Source of the DNA: Neoceratodus forsteri
Lineage: Eukaryota; Chordata; Ceratodontiformes; Ceratodontidae
Reading direction: 5' to 3'
Assembly: GCA_016271365.2 (NCBI GenBank)
Contig: CM057456.1
Span: forward strand, 610,457,501-610,521,500
DNA length: 64,000 nucleotides
This document shows, in pieces, positions 44,920 to 54,576 of the stretch (position 1 is its first letter; each line of letters starts with the position of its first letter). The notes under the pieces were generated by a model. That model was not told the DNA's origin and ran no database searches. It worked only from the letters and a program-made list of their open reading frames with translations. The position numbers and the translations under genes are program-made.

Positions 44920-45180
44920 GGCCACTCCTGATGTCCACTACAGATCTGGTGCTGTTTGTTTGACCATGCAACTGCTTTGTTAGTAGCCTGTAAAATCCAC
45001 TTTAGGTCTGGTACAGTTTGTGACCATGCAGTTACTTCGAGTGGTCTGCAGGGGCACTCGTGAAATGTGCCACAGATGTGAAATAGTTTTTGTCACCATG
45101 CAGCCGCCAAGCGAGGGCTATTCATGAAGTTCACTTCTGGTCTAGTGCAATTTTTTTTTTGATGATGCAGGTGCTTTAAG
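44920..45180. repeat. Diverged tandem repeat, about 4 units
   Basis: Units of about 60-75 bp start near 44938, 44997, 45069 and 45128. Each has a form of 'ccact..aggtctggtgca', 'gtttgtgaccatgcag' and a following variable part. Identity is low (about 60-65%), so the array is old. Confidence 0.55.
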
Positions 45181-45185
45181 ACCGA

Positions 45186-45212
45186 GACACACACACACAC
45201 ACACACACGCAC
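45186..45212. repeat. (CA)n microsatellite
   Basis: About 13 CA units. A second short CA run lies at 45372-45393, on the other side of a unique 160-bp stretch. Confidence 0.9.
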
Positions 45213-45371
45213 ACCAGAGTTTTTGCCTCTGTTTTCTGCCTTCCCTCCCACACGTGCCGTGGAATGCTCATGCATCCACAGCATCCTTGTAGACCTCCTT
45301 GGCCCACCATAGGAGTCACTGCACAGTGGCAACAGATAACATATCACAAACAGGACCTCACTGAGGGTTCC

Positions 45372-45393
45372 GACACACACACACACACACACG
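45372..45393. repeat. (CA)n microsatellite
   Basis: About 11 CA units in the same orientation as the run at 45186-45212. Confidence 0.9.
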
Positions 45394-45424
45394 AACTAAG
45401 TTTAAAGTAACCAAAATAGTGGCC

Positions 45425-45870
45425 AATGCAGTGGCCCAGCGGCAGCATGTTCTGCTGTTCGTATAGTCGACCTGTGTTTGGGAGCAGACTTTGATCGCCA
45501 CGTCGGGGCACTGGGCAGGCTGAGGTAACTGCTGCTGAGTTGGGATGGATTGGCAGCAAGTTCCAGTGCCGCAGTGCCTCCTCGTGGCTGGGCCAGGGAG
45601 CTTGCCTCTCGCCGAAGGACGCTGTGACATCCAAGGCCGATGCAGGCGCCGCTTATGCCATGGTGTGGAGGAATGACCTAGAAAATCAGGTATGGCTGTC
45701 TGTGTGACAGTCGTTCGTGCCCCATGTCTTTTCTCCATGCAGATCCCTCTGGCTGGGATGGCGGGGGAGTGACTGACAGGACTGTGGGGGTCGCTGACAG
45801 CACACTGCAAGACCTGAGAAGGAGGTGATGGCTCAGGGGCCAAAAAGCAAGACTGAAAAAAAAAAATGGG
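45425..45870 (+). mobile_element. Family A SINE, forward copy
   Basis: The head reads 'gcagtggcccagcggcagca' (A-box-like) and 'gacctgtgtttgggagcaga' at the B-box position, as in the other copies ('gacccgggtttgggaacg'). The body is GC-rich with a 'tgctgagttggga' stretch. It ends in an A-run at about 45858-45867 ('gactgaaaaaaaaaaatggg'). No clear target duplication. It is more diverged than the 38007-38533 copy. Confidence 0.6.
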
Positions 45871-45930
45871 TGCCGGAACATGGGGAAAAGTGGAGGTACT
45901 GAAGTTCAAAAGGGTACAGGGTAAAAAGTA

Positions 45931-46071
45931 AATAATACCCAACAGGGTGGGCGTTATTGGGATATAACGGACCGCCATGGGCGTAATGAGGCCCGATGCT
46001 GCAGGCGGAGGGCCTTATAGCCCCTGGAAGGTCCGTTATATCCCGTAACGCCCACTCTGGAGGGTATTATT
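45931..46071. mobile_element. 141-bp foldback hairpin (MITE-like)
   Basis: The left arm 'aataataccc', 'gggtgggcgttattgggata' and 'taacggacc' pairs with the right arm 'ggtccgttatatcccgtaac', 'gcccac' and 'gggtattatt'. The loop is GC-rich ('gatgctgcaggcgga'). Nearly the whole sequence is a stem. There is no coding capacity. Confidence 0.75.
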
Positions 46072-46074
46072 ACA

Positions 46075-46784
46075 TTTAGATAATGGGCTGTAGATTTAAT
46101 GTTTTGGAAAACTGTATAAGAATAAGTATTTGTGTAAGAAAAGTATATAAAAAAGAAAAAAAAGTAACTGTTCTAGTAAAGTAATCTCTGCAGTAGTGGA
46201 ATGACCATAGGAGGGCGCTGTCTTGTTTGTATGCATGCCATGAGATTGTGCTCTTGGTTTCTTTTTGTACACAGTGAGATAGGAGAGCTGCTTCTTTAAC
46301 GTGTTGCCTCGATTTGTGTGCCGTTCTTCAGACACGAAAACAGAGATGAAACGTCTTTATTTTAGTTAGTATCGCCTGTTTATAGGTATTTAACATAGGT
46401 ATGTGTTTATTTTATGTTTTGTGGAGGTCTGAAATGTGGCGCTGTGCAACTCTGAAACTCAGTGTAGACGTCTCTTGAGAGGGAGCGCGACCACGCTGAG
46501 TAAGGACGTGTAAGTTAACAAGAAAAAAAAATGTTTAGTATTGCCATGGATTTATTTTGGCATGTGGTGCGACAGTATGTAGGGAAGTTACTTTGGCTAA
46601 GCGAGTGGGGGGAAAAATGGCAGATAGGAGGTTTCGATTTAGGGGTGCCCAAGGATAGTGTCAGTCATAGGGCACTGCCAAGTAGAACTTGTTTTTTAGC
46701 GGGCCGTTGTGGAGAAATAACAGCCCGGGTGGCAGGCTGTTTTAGCCAATCAGGATATTAGTTTTCTTTTACCCATTATCTAAA
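46075..46784. other. Segment between 13-bp inverted repeats
   Basis: 'tttagataatggg' (46075-46087) and its reverse complement 'cccattatctaaa' (46772-46784) bound 684 bp. The interior holds 'agccaatcagg' near the right end and a 76-codon frame at 46531-46761 without motifs. It could be a non-autonomous DNA transposon next to the hairpin. No target duplication is established. Confidence 0.35.
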
Positions 46785-46806
46785 GGTAGATTTTGCAAGT
46801 AAAGGG

Positions 46807-47539
46807 TGTGAAGGTTAGTGGGTAGACAGATACAGCAAACACAGGTAAAAGGTGTAGAACGCACTTTGCGGAATTTATTTTACAAAAATAACAAATAAAA
46901 CAATAAACATGCAAGGAAATACAGGTAGATGATTCATTCTTCATTTCTGCCAAACCAGTTCACAATTCCCTCAGTGCACAACTTTCAGGCTTAGTTCCAG
47001 CCAAATAGATTCCAAGCACATTAAAACTGGCATGTACTATGAGATGCTTCCTCCACAACAGTCAGGTCTCTACTGACTGACTCATCAGTTTTTGCATCTC
47101 GGGAGGTAGACTTTTATTCCTGCCAACTGATGATGTCAGCACCATGTGACCTGTCTGACTCACAATTCTCTAAATAAACACAGACAGGCTGACTCATCTG
47201 ACGAGATCATGATATTTCTTTAGGAAACAGGGTATAGCATATTTACACATGTAGACTATTACAGCATCTCTCTTCATTTTCCTTAAAATCAGTGTTACCC
47301 ACTAAATTGGCACAAGCCCCTCTTATTCAAATGACATCACATTTTATGGTAACAGTATAAAAGAACTGGCTTTTCATCCAACTGAGCGGTCGGCTCTTCA
47401 GCTTGGGGACAGCTACAGTATCTCTGTAGCTAGCTGCCCTTTTTATCTTCATCCCCCACTGATTTAGAACAGAGACTAAAACAATAAAACAAACAATGCT
47501 GTTGGTTCTTCATTCATCAGATAGGGCCTGCCTATCACA
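46807..47539 (-). repeat. Gypsy 3' LTR
   Basis: The minus-strand start 'tgtgataggcaggccctatc' follows the purine tract. A polyadenylation signal (AATAAA on minus, 46874-46879) lies near the LTR end, and a TATA-like 'ggaataaaagtctac' lies near 47110-47124 (minus). This places the promoter and poly-A site in the same direction as the integrase remnant. It is the near copy of 48922-49652. Confidence 0.85.
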
Positions 47540-47699
47540 CATTCCCCTTCTTAAGAGAAAAACAGGGTAAACAGTTTTTCACCTTATACCACCCTGGAAG
47601 GGTTGGAGTTTCCACTCCTTGCATACCAGTACAACTGTTGTGCAGGAGCCCTTCACTAGAGGCAGGGAGCATCTCTGACTGGCAGACCAAACAAGATTT

Positions 47700-47939
47700 T
47701 CAGTAAGCTGACACCTGTCTGTATATTCCTGGCCAGTAGAAATGTGGTACCAGATTATTCAGCATGCTTTCATGACTGAGGCGCCCACAAGTACTGGAAT
47801 GAACAGCCTCTAGTATTCTCTGCTGATATCTCTTTGGCACCACCACTTGTAGATCTATCTTGTTAGATCTGGGTTTGGGTCTCATATGGTACAAAATCTC
47901 ATTAATACTTTCATACCATGAATGCATTCGATTACCCAC
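47700..47939 (-). pseudogene. Gypsy integrase zinc-binding (H2C2) remnant
   Basis: The minus-strand frame gives 'DLQVVVPKRYQQRILEAVHS', then 'CGRLSHESMLNNLVPHFYWP' and 'GIYRQVSAY', followed after a stop by 'SCLVCQSE'. This is the N-terminal zinc-binding domain of gypsy integrase, with H...H then C..C. The first His is in 'EAVHS', and the two Cys are in CLVC. The catalytic core (D,D-35-E) is absent. It lies just upstream of the 3' LTR, as expected after a large deletion. Confidence 0.8.
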
Positions 47940-48639
47940 CCCACACTTACAGGTACATCATCTTTCATTTTTATATGCTGTTTTAGTTTTTCTATAGTAT
48001 GGTCCCCAGACTGCAATTTACCCCAGTCCACTGTTTTCCCATTTTTGCCTAGTGCATCTACAAGTGAAGTCCCTTCAGCCAACTTACAGACCTCTTCTTG
48101 CTTGACTGTAGTTTCACTGCCCAGCACAATGTTTAAAGGAACAGTCTCACCTGGGATTTCAGTGGTATTCAGGCAGCTGTCCATGCTTTCGTGACTCAGA
48201 CTCCTCTCACTTTCAGAGTCCATATCACACAGATAACACCCCGGGAATATGGGGAGCTCTGGACAGTCATTACACAATTCAAACCTTTCCACCGTCTCCT
48301 GCGGTTGGGTACAAGACTATCTCCTCTGGTTCCTCCTCCTGAAAGTGCGCTGCACCTGTACGCAGACTCTTCTCGACCTCCAACACTTTGTTCTCTGCCT
48401 TCAGGCAAAGCCGCTCTTACCTCTAGCCACCTTCGGATCAGCCACATCATCAACACCTGGAACACCAGAATTGGACCATCTGTCTGTTTCACTGGATGCT
48501 TATCACTGGTACTGGCAGATTGCAGCAGGCTTGTCAACATAGCCTGCAACTGCTCCACAGAGGCCCCTTCAGGTTTTAACTTGGGCAGAACCACCGGTTC
48601 TAGTCCTGGAAATAATGGCACACACAGTTGTTCTGCCAT
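47882..48639 (-). pseudogene. Unassigned gypsy internal frames
   Basis: Two overlapping minus-strand frames (48196-48639 and 47882-48292) fill the space between the leader and the integrase piece. The upstream one starts 'MAEQLCVPLFPGLEPVVLPK' and has 'LEQLQAMLTSL'-like helical sequence. The downstream one has 'SGDHTIEKLKQHIK', reminiscent of the linker just before the gypsy integrase. They could be gag- and pol-derived, but I cannot recognise a domain. It could also be a unique internal sequence of a non-autonomous element. Confidence 0.4.
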
Positions 48640-48651
48640 GGTTCTTGTTAA

Positions 48652-48715
48652 GTAAAAGTAAGTAAGACTTTATTTGTAAGAGGAGCCCTTCCAAAGCTCA
48701 GGGCGCCTTAACAGC
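48652..48715 (-). mobile_element. LINE 3' tail with short repeat
   Basis: On the minus strand, 'aaggcgccctgagctttgga' is followed by 'cctcttacaaataaag' and 'tcttacttacttttactt'. A short GC-rich hairpin-like end plus 'aaataaa' and a tandem tail matches L2-type LINE ends. It may be a severely 5'-truncated insertion inside the gypsy interior. Confidence 0.5.
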
Positions 48716-48921
48716 ATTAATAAAACCAGATAAAAAAACATATAATCTCCATCATACGTTAAGACTCCGCTGTCAGCAGATGGTGACCTTCGTCTCATAC
48801 CAGCGCCTCTGCCTTGCTGCCGTTGTACTTCCTGTGACATCTGCCAGGATATCAGGGCGACATCCCCGGTAACTTCTCTCTCCCAGCCTAGACGCACCAG
48901 TGTCCCACTTCTAAACCCAGA

Positions 48922-49652
48922 TGTGCAGGTTAGTGGGTATACAGGTGCAACAAACACAGGTAAAAGGTGTAGAACACACTTTGCGGTATTTATTTTCCAG
49001 AATAAAAAAATAAAATAAACATAAAGAAAGGAAATAGATGATTCGTCCTTCAGTTCTGCAAAAACAGTACACAATTCCCTCAGTGCACAACTTCCAGCCA
49101 AATAGATTCCTAACAAATGAAAACTTCCATGTACTATGAGCTGCTTCCTCCACAACAGTTAGGTCTCTACTGACTGACTCATCTGTTTTGCTTCTCAGGA
49201 GATGGGCATTTATACCTGCGTACCGATAATGTTAGCACCATTTGATCTGTCCGACTCATAATTCTCTAAATAAACACAGGCAGGCTGACTCATCTGCCAT
49301 GCAATCATGATATTTCATTAGCATATAGGGTATAATGTGCTTACACACATAGATTATTACAACAGCTCTCTTCACTTTCCTTAAAATCAATGTTAGCCTC
49401 TAAACTGGCAAAAGCTCTTCTTATTCAAATGACATCACATTTTATGGTAACAGTATAAAAGAACTGGCTTTTCATTCGACGAAGTGGTCGGCTTTCAGCT
49501 TGCGGACAGCTACAGTATAGTATCTCTGTAGCTAGCTGCCCCTTTTATCTTCATTTCTCAGCAACTCAGAAGAGGGAGTAAAACAATAAAAAACAAAAAC
49601 AAAAAACAATGTTGTTGGTCCTTCATTCAGCAGCTAGGGCCTCCCTGTCCCA
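48922..49652 (-). repeat. Gypsy 5' LTR
   Basis: This is a direct repeat of 46807-47539 from 'tgtgcaggttagtgggta' to 'ctccctgtccca'. Small indels separate the copies. Sequence after the LTR on the minus strand ('tctgggtttagaagtgggac') could hold the primer binding site, but I cannot match it to a tRNA. Confidence 0.85.
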
Positions 49653-49933
49653 AAGGGGCACTTTGAATGCTCGTGGATGAAGCATTTCAATAAATAAAAA
49701 AAATTAATAAAAGTGGGTGAGCTGCAGCACCTCTGCACCCATAGGTTCTGGCACCTATGCCCAAATTAGTGGGAGGGGTTGCACAGTGACCCTTTTGTTG
49801 ATCACTTAAGTTGAACTATTTCTGATGGGATAGCCTCATTTAGGTGCAGAACCTAGTTTGAAAGAGGATGGGAGTGGAGGAGGGGATTACTGGCAGACAG
49901 CAGGAGTTATATGGCTTGTTTATGATATGTACT

Positions 49934-50400
49934 CAATTTTTAACTATACTTTTTTTATTCTATTTTAGATTGCCTCTTATCTACTGACTTGTGTGATACC
50001 CCTCTTTCCACAATTCGAGTCTGCGTTAGTACTTTTTTTTCACATCTGAAATAATAAAAGGAGCGCTCCTTTTATTATGGTTTGGACCCGGTTTCCATCC
50101 GTACTCTCAGCTGTTTTTGTACATCAATTGTTTAAAATCACGTCTGTTATCACTAAAATGAACTAGCATGCAGCAGGCAGTGCTTGCTGACCTTATGGGA
50201 CAGTAGGTGTTCAAAAAGAGCTGGGAACAGTGATGAAAACCTGGTCCGAGCCATATTAAAAGGAGTGCTCCTTTTGTTATTTTAAATATGAAAAAAAGTA
50301 CTAAAGTAGGCTCAGAATGGAGAAGGAAAGGCATCATACAAGTCAGGAGATAAGGGTCAATCTAAAATAGCATAAAAAAATATTGGTCAGAATTTTCACC
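49934..50400. mobile_element. MITE with ~150-bp terminal inverted repeats
   Basis: Left and right arms are inverted copies. Shared blocks from the outside in are 'ctattttagattg', 'cttatct.ctgacttgt', 'tagtactttttttca', and the palindromic 'aaaggagcgctccttt'. The loop is about 90 bp. No coding sequence. Exact ends and target duplication are not clear. Confidence 0.75.
50051..50078. repeat. Perfect 28-bp palindrome in MITE arm
   Basis: 'ataataaaaggagc' is followed directly by its reverse complement 'gctccttttattat'. The other arm holds a slightly imperfect version near 50258-50282. Confidence 0.95.
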
Positions 50401-51945
50401 ACATTCGTGCACTGTTGCTTTAATGTTTGTGAAATGTGCTCTACAACTTGGCATAACTAATAATTGTATTAGTTTGATTTCTCTCTTTGTTTGGATCTTT
50501 GCATATGGTTCTGTATCCTGTTTCTATTTTATCCAACTTCAGTGTGTACGCATTGCCAGTGTATGTACTCCTTGATACTCACGCCACGTAATATGTGCTC
50601 TTACTGTATGGAATATTGTATGTGTAACTAATTCCGGGTCCCCCCTGTAAAAGGGACCTGTGGTCTTTCTCAGTAGGTTTACCTGGTCATCAGAATTAAA
50701 CTAAATAATTATATGTCTAAGGTCATTGAGTCATTCCCAGATTAACAGGTCAGCTAAAGGGTTCCTTCCAGCAAGGTGATCGCAATTGCTGCACAATTAG
50801 GTGGCTCAGTAAAACTCAATAATTACACCTTTTGCAGTCTAACAGTTAAATTGCCTAAAAGTTAACAGTGTGTGTGTGAAGTTAATTAATAGCAATTTCA
50901 ACTAAAGCCAGATAGCATTTTACATATTTTCTGGTCTAAAAAAACTCAGTTGGTGTCAGAACTCGTATTGCCAAGCATTTCCACAATTATAAATTTTAGA
51001 ACCAATTGTTATTACTGGAGACATTTTTACGAACAGAATATTTTCCTCACGGACTTAATGTGTTTCTGCTGCAGTCATAATTTTTTTTTGTGACAACCAC
51101 ATTATTTCCACAGCAGCAAATTATGACTCCATCACAAGCCAGCACTCTGTGGCTTTCTCCTTTCACGTAGCACTTGGGATGTGGCACGAAGAAAGCCTGT
51201 ACATGATGTGAGGATCACTCTGAGACTCATTGGGGTTAGTCAAGTGGAAAGATACCCTTTTTTTTTTTTTCTAGCTTCCTAGGCTTTCCTCCGCCCCCAG
51301 CACTGATGTGCTTTGGTCACTGGTTTGAGGGTACCTATAAAACCATTCCTGTAACCTCATGCTAACAGTCCACTGCAGACAGAGCTGCCAATATGTAATG
51401 TGTCAAGGCTGCTTCCGGCCGTGGTATAGAAGTTGGTGCAAGCAGTGGGACATCATGGGACCCCCTTCCTGAGGCAGAGAGAGAGAGTTGTCATTCCAGG
51501 TCATCCGGAAGTGGAGATCCAGCTTTGTGGTGTGACCGTGGACCTTCTGCGTGACAGTCGCATGCTCTAGTTCTAATCTGACCCATTGCTAGGAGCAGGC
51601 ATGTTGTAAAGAAGCACTTTTTTCACATACGTTCTTCAAATATGTGACGTGTTTCTCGTATTGTTTACAGCAGAAACAATTACTGGCAGAAAAAGACCAG
51701 AGGGTGAGCCAGTCTTCTCTGGTCCTACCTTCCTTTGCCCCAGCCTACCGCAAGGGGGAACTTAGAGTCCCTTTTTAACAGTTGAGTTTGTTTAGTAGCT
51801 CAGTTCCTTTAGTAGCTTTAACCCCCACACCTCCATGCTTCCACAGGTGTAGCTAAATACGGTACTGGAAAGTTTGGAACATGAAAGATTGGTACAGGAA
51901 AGTTTGGCACAGAAAAATTAAGCAGCCGGAAATTTGGTCCACGCC
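50401..51945. other. No gene or recognised repeat
   Basis: No supported gene. A T-run lies at about 51259-51270. Just before the satellite (51860-51925) are short near-repeats of 'aaagtttggcacag' and 'aaagtttggaaca', a minor tandem stretch. Confidence 0.35.
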
Positions 51946-52829
51946 GCTGTGGATCACCACTCCAGTGAAGTTTCAGGTTTAAGTGTGGATTTACTATTAC
52001 ACCACCACACCGCTGTGGATCACCACTCCAGTGAAGTTTCAGGTTTAAGTGTGGATTTACTATTACAGCACCACGCTGCCAGGCATCACCACTCCACTGA
52101 AATTTGAGGTATGAGCGTAGATTTACTATTACACCACCATGCCGCCATGGATCCCCACTCCAGTGAAGTTTCAGGTTTAAGTGTGGATTTACTATTACAA
52201 CACCACGCTGCCAGGCATCACTGCTCCATTGAAATTTGAGGTATGAGCGTAGATTTACTATTACACCACCACGCCGCCATGGATCCCCACTCCAGTGAAG
52301 TTTCAGGTTTAAGTGTGGATTTACTATTACAACACCACGCCGCTGTGGATCCCCACTCCAGTGAAGTTTCAGGTTTAAGTGTGGATTTACTATTACACCA
52401 CCACGCCGCCATGGATCCCCACTCCAGTGAAGTTTCAGGTTTAAGTGTGGATTTACTATTACAACACCACGCTGCCAGGCATCACTGCTCCATTGAAATT
52501 TGAGGTATGAGCGTAGATTTACTATTACACCACCACGCCGCCATGGATCCCCACTCCAGTGAAGTTTCAGGTTTAAGTGTGGATTTACTATTACAACACC
52601 ACGCCGCTGTGGATCCCCACTCCAGTGAAGTTTCAGGTTTAAGTGTGGATTTACTATTACACCACCACGCCGCCATGGATCCCCACTCCAGTGAAGTTTC
52701 AGGTTTAAGTGTGGATTTACTATTACAACACCACGCTGCCAGGCATCACTGCTCCATTGAAATTTGAGGTATGAGCGTAGATTTACTATTACACCACGCC
52801 GCCATGGATCCCCACTCCAGTGAAATGCG
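51946..52829 (+). repeat. 66-bp satellite, ~13 units, 264-bp higher order
   Basis: Units of exactly 66 bp start at 51946, 52012, 52078, 52144, 52210 and so on. Each has 'ggatttactattacaccacc' and most have 'ccactccagtgaagtttcag'. A diverged unit type ('gccaggcatcactgctccat', 'ggtatgagcgtagatttact') lies at 52078, 52210, 52474 and 52738. From 52210 the pattern B-A-A-A repeats every 264 bp with near identity. Because 66 is a multiple of 3, both strands stay open for long stretches. These frames (for example 22-residue repeats with 'HHHAAMDPHSSEVSGLSVDL') are not genes. Confidence 0.95.
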
Positions 52830-52849
52830 TGACCAGATTTCCGTCTGTT

Positions 52850-53510
52850 TAATCTTTCTGTGGCAAACTTTTCTGTTCTAAACTTGCCAGTGCAGTGTTT
52901 GCCGTGCCCCGCTTCTTACTGCCATCAGTGCCTTATATCTGTCGCGCTCTGCCTTGAATCCCAGCACTCTCTCTGCATGGACTGCTTACTTTGGCTAGTT
53001 ATTCCACTTCTTTGCCGCTATCTCTGTGAAGAGTACTTCCTGACGTCTCTCGTAAACTTACTTTCAGACTGTTTGTATCTGTGCTGCTTAGTGTGGGTCC
53101 CTTCTCCGCGTTTGAAAATTTGTTGGCAGTCAAACCTGTTGATCCCTTGTAGGTACTTAAGTGTTTGTATAACATCTTCCCTTTCCATTCTGTCTTCAAG
53201 CAAGTACAAATTCAGCCTACTCAGCCTTTCCTCATAAGGCTTTTCCTGCATACCATGTATCATTTTAGTGGCTCTCCTCTGTGCTGTTTCCAGGCAATCC
53301 CTGTCTTGCATAAGATGTGGGGTCCAAAACTGCAGACAGTATTCTAGGTGTGGCGTTACCAGGGATCTGTAGAGGGGCAGGATGACCTGCTCCCTCCTAT
53401 TGGTGAAGCCCTTGCCAGTGCAGCCCAGTATCCTGTTGGCTGTGGAAAACGACTTATTGCACTGGGTTGATGTCTTGAGATTCTTGCCAGTGATTACCCC
53501 AGTGATTCAG
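52850..53510 (-). mobile_element. CR1 LINE 3' fragment, reverse
   Basis: On the minus strand come 'NRILGCTGKGFTN'-like sequence, 'LYRSLVTPHLEYCLQFW', 'TAQRRATKMIHGMQEKPYEE', 'RLSRLNLYLLEDRMERED' and 'LKYLQGINRFDCQQIFK'. This is the CR1 ORF2 C-terminal region. The 3' end lies next to the satellite, near 52850. RT is absent. Confidence 0.85.
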
Positions 53511-53514
53511 TTCA

Positions 53515-53778
53515 GTATATTTAATGACGACCTGGGTTATCAAAAAATATTCACCTGTGCAGCTGGCTTACAAGTGTGCCCAATCAAAAGCCCTCAATCA
53601 TTTTAGTAACCTTTTTACTTTAAAGGGAAATCTCCACCAAACCATGCCCCTTACGGTAATGTGGAGCAGTCCCTGACTATAGATGAAAGCATAATGGTAA
53701 ACTTTACCTTAGGGTGCGCTCCAGTATTTTTTATGTTTTTGGTTGATCCTACCATCCCCTTGCCCAACATTTTGTATA
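53515..53778. other. No gene or recognised repeat
   Basis: Short unique stretch between the CR1 and the MITE. No motif. Confidence 0.3.
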
Positions 53779-54108
53779 CAGTGCCACTAGCAGTGCGTCA
53801 GAGAACCTCCCGTGGCTGACCCATGGTTGGCGTCAGAGCCAGGGATCAGCCACGGAAGACCGTATGTACGAGCGATAATAACAATAGGCGCTAGTAATAG
53901 CCCCAGTTTGCCCTTTTCCAATACCATACCAACACTAAGTATAGACTGCGCGGTCTGTACTTACTATTGTTATGGCACCTCGATCTGGAACATGCAAACC
54001 GGAACTGTTAATATCTCCTAATATTATCATACGTGCTGTCTACTGTGGTTGATCCCTCACGCTGATGTCAGCCGCGGGAGGTTCTGGCACGTGCTGCTTA
54101 TGGTGCTG
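53779..54108. mobile_element. 330-bp MITE with long inverted ends
   Basis: The ends 'cagtgccactagcagtgcgt' and, reversed, 'cagcaccataagcagcacgt' are matching terminal inverted repeats. The pairing continues inward with 'agaacctcccg.ggctgac', 'gggatca.ccac' and 'gtatg...gataata'. Outside are 'tgtata' and 'tgtaca', a possible 6-bp target duplication with one mismatch. There is no coding sequence, and the superfamily is not certain. Confidence 0.75.
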
Positions 54109-54204
54109 TGTACAGAAATAGAGTATAGTGTCCTTGGAGTATAAGTGAGTAGTAGTTAGATATCAGTTGTGTGGCAAATCATTCATAAACATGATAGAGC
54201 AATG

Positions 54205-54570
54205 CGGTAATTGAGAGGGTGCAGTATAGAGCAGTTAAAATTATTAAGGGAAGAGGGTTACGATATGGCGAATGTTTAGAAAGGCGAGGCATGCTATTCC
54301 TGGAAAAGAATTAACAGGATTGGATAAGCTGAGTTAAGTAAAACCTTCGTAGCTTGCTTAGGGCAGTAGAACTAGTCTCTATCCCTTAAGTGTAGTATAT
54401 GCTCTCTAGTTCAACTAGAGAGCATATACTACACTTAAAGGATAGAGTAAGTGGTAATGTGAGGAAGCATTTTGTTTTACCCAGAGAAGTGTAAACCTAT
54501 GGAAAAGGCTCCCAAAAGAACTGGGAATTGTTGAATCTTTTTAATTCAAACTAGATTAGCTCTTTGTAGA
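54205..54570 (+). mobile_element. CR1-like LINE fragment with internal palindrome
   Basis: Broken frames read 'VQYRAVKIIKGRGLRYGECL', then 'GNVRKHFVLPREV' and 'GKGSQKNWELLNLF'-like text. They resemble the post-RT CR1 segments 'QRRATKMI...YEERL' and 'VRKYFFTERVV'. Between them is a 71-bp palindrome (54377-54447). The copy is much more diverged than the other CR1 pieces. Confidence 0.5.
54377..54447. repeat. Near-perfect 71-bp palindrome
   Basis: Two 35-bp arms with a one-base centre (54412). The left arm ends 'gtagtatatgctctctagtt' and the right arm begins 'aactagagagcatatactac'. There is one mismatch between the arms. Confidence 0.95.
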
Positions 54571-54573
54571 GAC

Positions 54574-54576
54574 TAA
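54574..54576. repeat. TAA target duplication of MITE 54577-55148 (left)
   Basis: TAA also lies at 55149-55151, directly after the element. A 3-bp T-W-A duplication is typical of PIF/Harbinger transposons. Confidence 0.6.

Larger units (their letters stand above)
46807..49652 (-). mobile_element. Gypsy-type LTR retrotransposon, internally deleted
   Basis: Two ~730-bp direct repeats (46807-47539 and 48922-49652) flank a 1.38-kb interior. 'aaggg' occurs on both outer sides (46802-46806 and 49653-49657), a 5-bp target duplication as in gypsy elements. On the minus strand the LTR begins TG and ends CA. A purine tract 'aagaaggggaa' lies just before the 3' LTR (47540-47550 reversed). The interior keeps an integrase zinc-finger piece but has no protease, RT or RNase H, so it is non-autonomous. 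LTRs look roughly 85-90% identical, indicating an old insertion. Confidence 0.85.

Noticed and set aside
45358..45978. 206-codon minus-strand frame as a gene
   Set aside because: It spans a CA microsatellite and a forward family A SINE. It is a chance frame through repeat DNA.
47345..47358. TATA box on the plus strand of the LTR as evidence for plus orientation
   Set aside because: 'gtataaaaga' is present, but the purine tract, integrase remnant, and a minus-strand TATA-like site with a poly-A signal agree on minus orientation.
48191..48655. 154-codon plus-strand frame as a gypsy protein
   Set aside because: The LTR signals and integrase piece place the element on the minus strand. This frame is the antisense shadow.
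52243..52767. Repeat protein with 22-residue units
   Set aside because: It is translated from a 66-bp satellite. Both strands are open because the period is a multiple of three.
51946..52829. CRISPR-like array
   Set aside because: There are no unique spacers. Whole 66-bp units are repeated, and the window is clearly eukaryotic.
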